From WHSW01 sp963749365 (GTDB taxonomy: Bacteria > Actinomycetota > Thermoleophilia > Solirubrobacterales > 70-9), in assembly GCA_963749365.1 (NCBI GenBank), contig CAVVME010000004.1:186001-250000 (forward strand): a stretch of 64,000 nt of DNA, in the 5' to 3' direction. Under the pieces are notes generated by a model. It had not been told where the DNA came from, made no database searches, and saw nothing but the letters and a program-made list of their open reading frames with translations. This document shows positions 58,495 through 64,000 of this stretch, piece by piece (within the stretch, counting starts at the first letter, position 1; each line of letters starts with the position of its first letter). The position numbers were made by a program, and so were the translations under genes.

Positions 58495-59856
58495 ATGGCC
58501 GAGGGGCGACGCACCGGAGTGCCGGTGCCGGCCAGCGGCACGGCCGGCACCGACCCCGACAACGGCTCGGGCCTCGCTCGCGCGATCACCCCGAAGCTGC
58601 TCCTGCTGTTCATCGTCGGCGACATCCTCGGCGGCGGCATCTACGCGCTGGTCGGTGAGGTCGGCGCCGAGACGGGCGGGGCGATCTGGAGCGCGTTCAT
58701 CCTCGCCCTGGTGATGGCGGCGTTCACCGCCGGCTCCTATGCGGAGCTCGTCTCCAAGTACCCGCACGCCGGGGGAGCGGCCCTCTACGTCCACCGGGCG
58801 TTCAAGAACCGCTTTCTCTCCTTCATCGTCGCCTTCGCGGTGATCTGCTCCGGGATCACCTCGGCGAGCGCGCTCGCGCGCGCCTTCGGCGGCGACTACC
58901 TGGCCGAGTTCGTCGACCTCAAGGTCGTGATCGGCGCCCTCGCGCTGCTGATCCTAGTCACGCTGGTCAACCTGCGCGGGATCTCGGAGTCGGTGAAGCT
59001 CAACGTCGGCTTCACCCTGGTCGAGATCGCCGGCCTGATCCTGATCGTGATCATCGCCCTGGTCGCGCTCGGCCAGGGCGATGCCGACGCGGGTCGCGCC
59101 TTCGAGTTCAAGGAGGGGACCAGCGTCTTCGCCGCGATGCTCGCCGGCGCCGCGCTCGCGTTCTATGCCCTGATCGGGTTCGAGGACTCGGTCAATGTCG
59201 CCGAGGAGGCCCAGGACCCGGTCCGCACCTACCCGAAGGTGCTGTTCGTGGGCCTCGGGATCGCCGGCGTCATGTATTTCCTGGTCACGGTCGGCGCCTC
59301 GATCGTGGTCCCGACCAGCGACTTGGCGGCCTCCGACGGGCCGCTGCTCGAGGTCGTCAAGCAGGGCCCGCTCGGAATCCCGGAGAAGCTGTTCTCGGCG
59401 ATCGGCCTGCTCGCGCTCTCGAACGGCGCCCTGATCAACATGATCATGGCCTCGCGGCTGCTCTACGGGATGGCGCGCGAGGACGTCGTCCCGCCGCAGT
59501 TCGGGCTGATCTGGAAGGCCCGGCGGACGCCCTGGGTCGCGATCCTGTTCACCGCCGCGATCGCGGCCGTGCTGATCATTACCGCCGACCTCGAGAAGCT
59601 GGCCGACACCACCGTCGCCCTGCTGGTGATCGTCTTCGCGGTCGTCAACGCGAGCGTCCTCTACCTGCGCCGCGACCCGGTCGATCACGATCACTTCCGG
59701 GTCCCGAGCGTCTTCCCGGTGCTCGGCGTCGGGGTCTCGATCGCGCTCCTGACCCAGATCGAAGGCGAGGTCTTCGCTCGGGCCGGGATCCTGGTCGGAG
59801 TCGGCGTCGTGCTCTGGCTCGTCAACGAGTTCGCGCTGCGGCGAACAGCCGGTTGA
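58495..59856 (+). CDS. APC-family amino acid / polyamine permease
   Basis: About 453 residues with 12 predicted helices of the amino acid-polyamine-organocation family: ITPKLLLLFIVGDILGGGIYALVGEVG contains the G-G-G-I-Y substrate-binding break of helix 1, followed by GGAALYVHRAF and, later, FYALIGFEDSVNVAEEAQDP, the helix 6 unwound region. Substrate could be an amino acid or amine. ATG 58495 is used; GTG 58486 adds three residues. The 3' end overlaps the convergent sulfatase-like gene by 35 bp. Confidence 0.88.
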   Translation: MAEGRRTGVPVPASGTAGTDPDNGSGLARAITPKLLLLFIVGDILGGGIYALVGEVGAETGGAIWSAFILALVMAAFTAGSYAELVSKYPHAGGAALYVHRAFKNRFLSFIVAFAVICSGITSASALARAFGGDYLAEFVDLKVVIGALALLILVTLVNLRGISESVKLNVGFTLVEIAGLILIVIIALVALGQGDADAGRAFEFKEGTSVFAAMLAGAALAFYALIGFEDSVNVAEEAQDPVRTYPKVLFVGLGIAGVMYFLVTVGASIVVPTSDLAASDGPLLEVVKQGPLGIPEKLFSAIGLLALSNGALINMIMASRLLYGMAREDVVPPQFGLIWKARRTPWVAILFTAAIAAVLIITADLEKLADTTVALLVIVFAVVNASVLYLRRDPVDHDHFRVPSVFPVLGVGVSIALLTQIEGEVFARAGILVGVGVVLWLVNEFALRRTAG

Positions 59857-61360
59857 CCGGCTCGACCTCGCCCGCCTCGAGGTCGATCATCAGCTCGCGC
59901 GCGGGCAGCAGCGGCACAGGCGTGCCCTCGATGCATCCGAGGACCGTCCGGAACGTGTTCACGGCGAGCTCCGCACGCGGGCTCTCGGGCGCACACCGCG
60001 GAGGCAGCCGTTGCGCGTTCATGATCGCGAAGCGCGCCTCGAGCTGCTCCCGGGACCAGTCGCTGAGCGGGCGGTGGAACTCGATCCCGAACTTCGGCCC
60101 GTGGTCACCCTGGATGACGATGATCGCGCCGGGATCATCCGCCTCGATCCGGTCGATCGCCCGCAGGAGGCTGCGGTTGAGGCATTCGATCGACCGTCGG
60201 TACTGCTCGCCCCCCTCCCCGTCCGCCTCGCCCCAGTAGTCGATCTCGGGCCCGGTGAGGTCCTCGCGCAGCGCGCAGCCCTCCAGGTAGCGGTAGGGCG
60301 GATGCGGGGTGAGCAGATGGGCGTAGGTGAACAGCGGTTCGCCCGAGCGCTCCCGGGCGACCTCGCGGACGACGTCCTCCGGTGAGAGATAGCCGCGCAG
60401 CGGGCTGATGTGAACGCCGAAAGCCGGCAGCAGCGTCGCCAGCGGCGTCGCGCCCAGAAACGCGACCTCGCGCTCGCCGCCGACGCCCTCGACCTGCTCG
60501 CCGGAGGGCTCGATGCAGAGGTCGACCCTGGGGCCGCACTCGAACGACGAATAGTCAGTCGCGAAGGCGAACTCGTAGCCGAGCCGCCCAAAGGCCTCGA
60601 CGACCTCGTTCTCGCCGCCGACCGCGTCGAAGAACGGCGTGTGGTCCTCGAGCGCCCCGGGCTCGGCCGGATAGCCCATCGACAGGGTCGAGGCGAGCGA
60701 GAGAAAGGTGACCGGGTAGGCCGCCGTAGCCCGCTCGTGGATCTCGAACCCGCGCCTCGCCAGGGCGCCGAGAAAGGCGGCGTTGTCGAAGCCGACCGTG
60801 CGCTCGAGCTGGTCGGCGCGGCCGTAGCCATCGAGGAGGAAGAAGTAGACGTCGGGGGATCGCTGCGCGGAGCTCGAGACCGGCACCGGTGCGCCGCCAG
60901 GATCGGGGGCCGGCGTCGTCGCCTTGAAGTTGGCGTACTGGACGATCGGCAGGGCCAGCAGCAGCGCCCCGGCGAGCGCCGCGTAGTTCCAGCTCAGCGT
61001 GTGACGCGAGAGCCGGACCGCGAGCACGACCGCCGCGGCGAACAGCGCCAGCCAAATCGCGACGGCGACGAGATCGGCGTCGAGACCGAGGAGCTCGCCC
61101 AGCGAGCGCGCGAGCTGGAACTGAAAGAGGACGAACGTGGCCGCGGCGAAGACGACCGCGGCACGCTCGCGCCCGACCGGGCCCCCGCGGCGCTCGGCGA
61201 GCACCAGCAGCGCCAGCCCGGGGAGGAGCAGGACGAGCGCCCAGAGCGCCAGGACCGGCTCGGGGTCGAGATCGGCGCGGTTGTCGTTGGCAAAGACGGC
61301 GAACGGCAGCACCGAGAACAGCGCCACGGTGAGCACCGGGCGCCACCAGGTCGCGCTCAC
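59822..61360 (-). CDS. Membrane sulfatase-fold protein (phosphoglycerol-transferase-like)
   Basis: A 512-residue protein. Four or five N-terminal helices (residues 5-150) anchor an extracytosolic domain with the alkaline phosphatase/sulfatase fold: DVYFFLLDGYGRADQL (metal-binding Asp), a likely nucleophile in AAYPVTFLSLASTLSMGY, FTYAHLLTPHPPYRY and AIIVIQGDHGPKFGIEF (Asp/His metal ligands). LtaS and OpgB-type proteins share this layout and transfer glycerol-phosphate groups to envelope polymers, so a cell-surface modification role is likely. GTG start overlaps the methyltransferase stop (GTGA). Confidence 0.85.
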   Translation of the reverse strand: MSATWWRPVLTVALFSVLPFAVFANDNRADLDPEPVLALWALVLLLPGLALLVLAERRGGPVGRERAAVVFAAATFVLFQFQLARSLGELLGLDADLVAVAIWLALFAAAVVLAVRLSRHTLSWNYAALAGALLLALPIVQYANFKATTPAPDPGGAPVPVSSSAQRSPDVYFFLLDGYGRADQLERTVGFDNAAFLGALARRGFEIHERATAAYPVTFLSLASTLSMGYPAEPGALEDHTPFFDAVGGENEVVEAFGRLGYEFAFATDYSSFECGPRVDLCIEPSGEQVEGVGGEREVAFLGATPLATLLPAFGVHISPLRGYLSPEDVVREVARERSGEPLFTYAHLLTPHPPYRYLEGCALREDLTGPEIDYWGEADGEGGEQYRRSIECLNRSLLRAIDRIEADDPGAIIVIQGDHGPKFGIEFHRPLSDWSREQLEARFAIMNAQRLPPRCAPESPRAELAVNTFRTVLGCIEGTPVPLLPARELMIDLEAGEVEPVNRLFAAARTR

Positions 61361-62775
61361 AGCCGACGGGCCTCGAAGAGCACGCGCGTGCCGAGCCGTT
61401 CGCGGCGGACGACGGTGAAGCGGCGTTCGAGCGAAGCCTCGAAGGCCTCGAGACCGTAGTCGGGGTGCGCGTTCTCGCGCTTGCCCGAGAGCAGGCGGGC
61501 GACCATCGGGTCCTCGCGGGTCGGGAACTCGATCACCAGCGCTGCGCCGAGGTCGGCGAGCCAGTCGATCAGGCCGGCGAGCGGGACATTGGCCCCGATC
61601 GCGAGGTGGTGGACGAGCGCCAGGGCGAGGACGAGGTCCGGCCGCTGCCTCTGCTCGAGCCGCGGGCGCTCGCTTCCGCGCCAGCCGAGCCCCGGCGAGG
61701 GGTCGACCAGATCGATCGCCAGCGGCAGGATCCGCTCGCTGCGCTCGCTTCGCAGCTCGCGGGAGAGGCGGTCGACCGCCAGCTCGTCGCCATCGATCGC
61801 GACCACGTAGGCGCCGTGGCGAGCGGCGATCCGGCTGAAGCGCCCGTCGTTACAGCCGAGGTCCCAAACGAGCTTCGGTGCGGCCCTGGCAACCGCGGCC
61901 TCGACGAAGGCTTCCTTGTCCCCGAGCTGTCGCTCGTCGTAGGTGGAGATCTCGCGGTACTCCGACCATGCCGATTCGCCCGGGCTCCAGTCGAGCCTCC
62001 GTACCAGTCGCGCCAGGCGGTCGACGTTGGCCTTGATCAGCTCGGGCTTGAACCCGGCGCGCTTGAGCTCGTCGCGGGCCGCGCTCGCGCTGCGCTCCGC
62101 GTGACGGCGCTCGAGCCGCGCGTGCAGGACCACGTTGGTGAGCACACCGCGCCGGAAGCGATCGCGCAGCGAGAGCAGGTTTCGCATCTGCTCGGGCGCG
62201 ATCCCGTCGATCTGCCCGCGAAGCAGGGGCCGGAAGGGAACCTGGCGATAGCTCTGCAACATCAGCGGATAGAGGAACTGCATGCAGAACTGGCGGTAGC
62301 CGAACCACGGCTCCCCCTCGCCCAGCCGCTCGAACGAGCCGACGTCGATGAACACCGGGGCGGCTCCGCGCCATTGGAGGTTGTAGGGGGTGGCGTCCTT
62401 GAGGATCATGCCCTCGTCGAGCGCCTGCTGCATCAGCTCCAGGGTCAGCAGCGCGGCCTGCTTGAGCATCGAGAAAGGCCACTCGAACGGCCACGAAAGG
62501 AACGGGATCCGCTCGTGGCGAAGGACGCCGGCGAAGCCCGCCGGTGGCCTGCACTCCGGCGGCGGGACGTAGTCGCCGACGAGCTCGGTGTGGACCACCG
62601 TCCCCGCTTCCTGGGCCTCGGAGAAGAAGCGCGAGCCGGCGAGGGCCTCGTAGTCGGCGAGCGCGGCGGGACTCAGGCTGCGCAGGATCTGGCCGCCGGC
62701 GGAGAAGACGCGGCTGTCATAGTCGCGAAAGGAACCGCTGACCCAGCTCGCCTCTGTGCTCGCAGCGTCCGACAC
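61357..62775 (-). CDS. NoeA-like protein: kinase-like N-domain plus SAM methyltransferase
   Basis: A 472-residue protein. Residues 90-140 carry ILKDATPYNLQWRGAAPVFI then DVGSF, which looks like the catalytic and metal segments of an aminoglycoside-phosphotransferase/kinase fold (DxxxxN and D). The C-terminal half is a class I methyltransferase with motif I VWDLGCNDGRFSRIAARHG and AIDGDELAVDRL. The arrangement resembles NoeA-type proteins linked to polysaccharide or envelope modification. It overlaps the downstream sulfatase-like gene and follows a small DPGTGS membrane protein, so these form one operon. Confidence 0.82.
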   Translation of the reverse strand: MSDAASTEASWVSGSFRDYDSRVFSAGGQILRSLSPAALADYEALAGSRFFSEAQEAGTVVHTELVGDYVPPPECRPPAGFAGVLRHERIPFLSWPFEWPFSMLKQAALLTLELMQQALDEGMILKDATPYNLQWRGAAPVFIDVGSFERLGEGEPWFGYRQFCMQFLYPLMLQSYRQVPFRPLLRGQIDGIAPEQMRNLLSLRDRFRRGVLTNVVLHARLERRHAERSASAARDELKRAGFKPELIKANVDRLARLVRRLDWSPGESAWSEYREISTYDERQLGDKEAFVEAAVARAAPKLVWDLGCNDGRFSRIAARHGAYVVAIDGDELAVDRLSRELRSERSERILPLAIDLVDPSPGLGWRGSERPRLEQRQRPDLVLALALVHHLAIGANVPLAGLIDWLADLGAALVIEFPTREDPMVARLLSGKRENAHPDYGLEAFEASLERRFTVVRRERLGTRVLFEARRL

Positions 62776-62803
62776 GCGGCGTTCGCGTGCGCCTGGGGCG
62801 TTC

Positions 62804-63001
62804 CTAGCCCTGGGCGGGCCCGGACTCCGTCGAATCGGCCTCGGCCTGGGCGTCGCCGTGCGATCCGCGACGGAAGATCGAAGTCACGCGCCGCCACCAC
62901 AGCTTCGCCGTCACCGCCAATGCCGCGACCCCGCCGAGGATCGCCTGCAGGATCACGCTCCCGGTGCCGGGATCGAGATAGCCGATCAAGATGCGGGACA
63001 T
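62804..63001 (-). CDS. Small membrane protein with DPGTGS motif
   Basis: A 65-residue protein, MSRILIGYLDPGTGSVILQA..., with one hydrophobic helix, a basic WWRRVTSIFRRG stretch and an acidic tail. The Y-(L/I)-DPGTGS-x-(L/I)-Q N-terminus is a recognisable pattern in tiny proteins found next to envelope-modification genes. AAAGGAG six bases before ATG 63001 fixes the start; an upstream ATG at 63073 is not needed. Function unknown; its neighbours suggest cell-surface glycan or phosphoglycerol metabolism. Confidence 0.8.
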   Translation of the reverse strand: MSRILIGYLDPGTGSVILQAILGGVAALAVTAKLWWRRVTSIFRRGSHGDAQAEADSTESGPAQG

Positions 63002-63122
63002 CGGACTCCTTTGGTCCGCCCGGTACTCCCTGCGCCCGGGGAAGGTGGCGAACATAGCAGCGCCGGTGGCCAAGGCCGATGGCGCGTCGGGCCCGGCACC
63101 TCTGCCCGGGATCGAGCGCGGC

Positions 63123-64000
63123 TCATTCGCGTTCCAACTCGGCGATCACGCGGCTCTCCGGGGAGCGCGGCGCGAAGTCGCAGCTGAGCACGTAGGCCAT
63201 CACCAGCCGCTCGCCCCGAAGCATCCGGGTGACGTTGTCGCGCTCCTCGCAGGCGGGCGGCGGGCGCCCGCGGCCTCGCATCCGGGCGACGACCCAGACC
63301 TCGCCGCGCGGCGCGCTCGCCGCCGTATCGTCGCCGACCTCGTCCGGCGTAGGGCGCGGCAAGGGCGCTGCAGGGCTCGATCACCGAGTCCTCGACCACC
63401 GAGCCGGGACGGGAGAGCCAGGAGGCACAGGCGGGCTCGACGTCGGCGGGAACCCGGCGAAACGCCTCGCGGGCGCTGATGAACTGATACTCGGTCTCCC
63501 AACGCCCTTCGACTCCGCCGAGCCCCGCGATCGGGTTGACGTAGACGTAGTTGTACGGATAGAGGCGGGTCTGCTCGACCGCCGGAACCGCCAGAGCGAG
63601 GCAGAGCACCGCCGCCGCGATCCAGCCCACCCGGCGGGGGGACGCCGCGGCTGGCTCGCGAGCTCGCAACAGGCTCGCGGCGCCGACGCCGGCGAGGATC
63701 GCGATCGCCGGCAGTACGTAGAGGTGCTGTCGCAACCCGGTCGACATCGCCGAGCCGGTGACGATCGCCGCCGTCGGCAGGAGGACGAGCTGGAGGACGA
63801 CCAGGAGGGCGCCTCCGGTCAGGGAGAGGCGGCGACTGCGGGCTCGCCGCCCGGCGCGATCGCGAGAAGCGTGTTGCGGATCACCACCGCCGCGCCGGCG
63901 GCGGCGATCAGGAAGACGAGCACGGGCACCGCGGCGAAGGTCCAGGCGGGCAGGTACCAGATCGGCGGAAACTCGCTCAGCGCCTGGCCGGCGGTGAGCG
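63123..64000 (-). pseudogene. Membrane glycosyltransferase (GT39-like) with two apparent frameshifts, cut by window edge
   Basis: Three frames together read as one C-terminal part of a dolichyl-phosphate-mannose-type glycosyltransferase. From the right edge, helices including PAWTFAAVPVLVFLIAAA and VIRNTLLAIAPGGEP; then, after a shift near 63840, RRLSLTGGALLVVLQLVLLP, TGLRQHLYVLPAIAILAG and the family-like YPYNYVYVNPIAGLGGVEG; then, after a second shift near 63357, PRPTPDEVGDDTAA and a soluble tail ending SRVIAELERE. The second shift falls at GCCCTTGCC, where removing one T restores the frame. These could be true mutations or sequencing errors in GC-rich DNA. The N-terminal catalytic part is beyond the window. 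Confidence 0.7.

Noticed and set aside
1..64000. CRISPR arrays or rRNA genes
   Set aside because: No regularly spaced repeats of 24-40 bp and no rRNA-like stretches were seen on either strand.

Overview
The window is GC-rich bacterial DNA with tightly packed genes, frequent GTG and TTG starts and many ATGA or GTGA overlaps. The gene content suggests an actinobacterium of the Thermoleophilia/Solirubrobacterales type: two AbiEi-DUF559 proteins, a zinc-ribbon/kinase/AAA/cyclase giant, TrpB2, paired membrane desaturases, TMEM175 and YtoQ. This placement is inferred from gene families; there is no rRNA or other marker here to confirm it.

Layout. 1-2.9 kb: end of an AAA ATPase, a GlsB-like membrane protein, a STAS protein and small hypotheticals. 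2.9-8.4 kb: a gene-poor stretch in which two roughly 400-bp inverted repeat copies (3214-3616 and 7279-7674) enclose an MFS transporter fused to a cyclic-nucleotide-binding domain and a YihY-type membrane protein; it ends at tRNA-Ser(CGA). 8.5-14.8 kb: a truncated M1 aminopeptidase, YtoQ, desaturase + STAS, DUF2294, a diguanylate cyclase and TrpB2. 14.86-15.93 kb: tRNA-Ser(GGA) followed by a single nuclease-like gene enclosed by inverted repeats of about 46 bp. 15.9-38.8 kb: mostly housekeeping and hypothetical genes (TMEM175, TadA, subtilase, UspA, phosphotriesterase, giant kinase/ATPase/cyclase, cyclophilin, zinc peptidase, RlmN, 2-hydroxyacid dehydrogenase, hydrolases, second desaturase, enoyl-CoA hydratase, 5'-3' exonuclease, secreted copper protein).

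38.9-47.7 kb is a potassium-uptake locus: KdpD-type histidine kinase, KdpE, a hypothetical protein, two tiny membrane peptides (the second is KdpF), KdpA, KdpC, KdpB, a separate KdpD N-terminal sensor and a UspA-like protein. KdpD is split into two genes and the subunit order is F-A-C-B. Three phased CGATCTT repeats lie upstream of the transport genes.

47.7-55.7 kb looks like a polyamine or related amine uptake and gamma-glutamylation locus: binding lipoprotein, fused two-domain permease, IclR regulator, FAD amine oxidase, a hypothetical protein, a glutamine-synthetase-like ligase and a PPOX-family protein. Three copies of a 13-bp near-palindrome (GGAAC-N3-GTTYY) sit in front of the binding protein, the regulator and the divergent oxidase/ligase pair, suggesting one IclR-controlled regulon. 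No ABC ATPase is encoded here.

55.7-59.9 kb holds phosphate transport (Pit plus a PhoU-like partner), an NTF2-like protein, a uracil-DNA-glycosylase-family protein and an APC permease. 59.8-64 kb is a minus-strand cell-surface cluster: sulfatase-fold membrane protein, NoeA-like methyltransferase, a small DPGTGS membrane protein and a glycosyltransferase that carries two apparent frameshifts and runs off the right edge.
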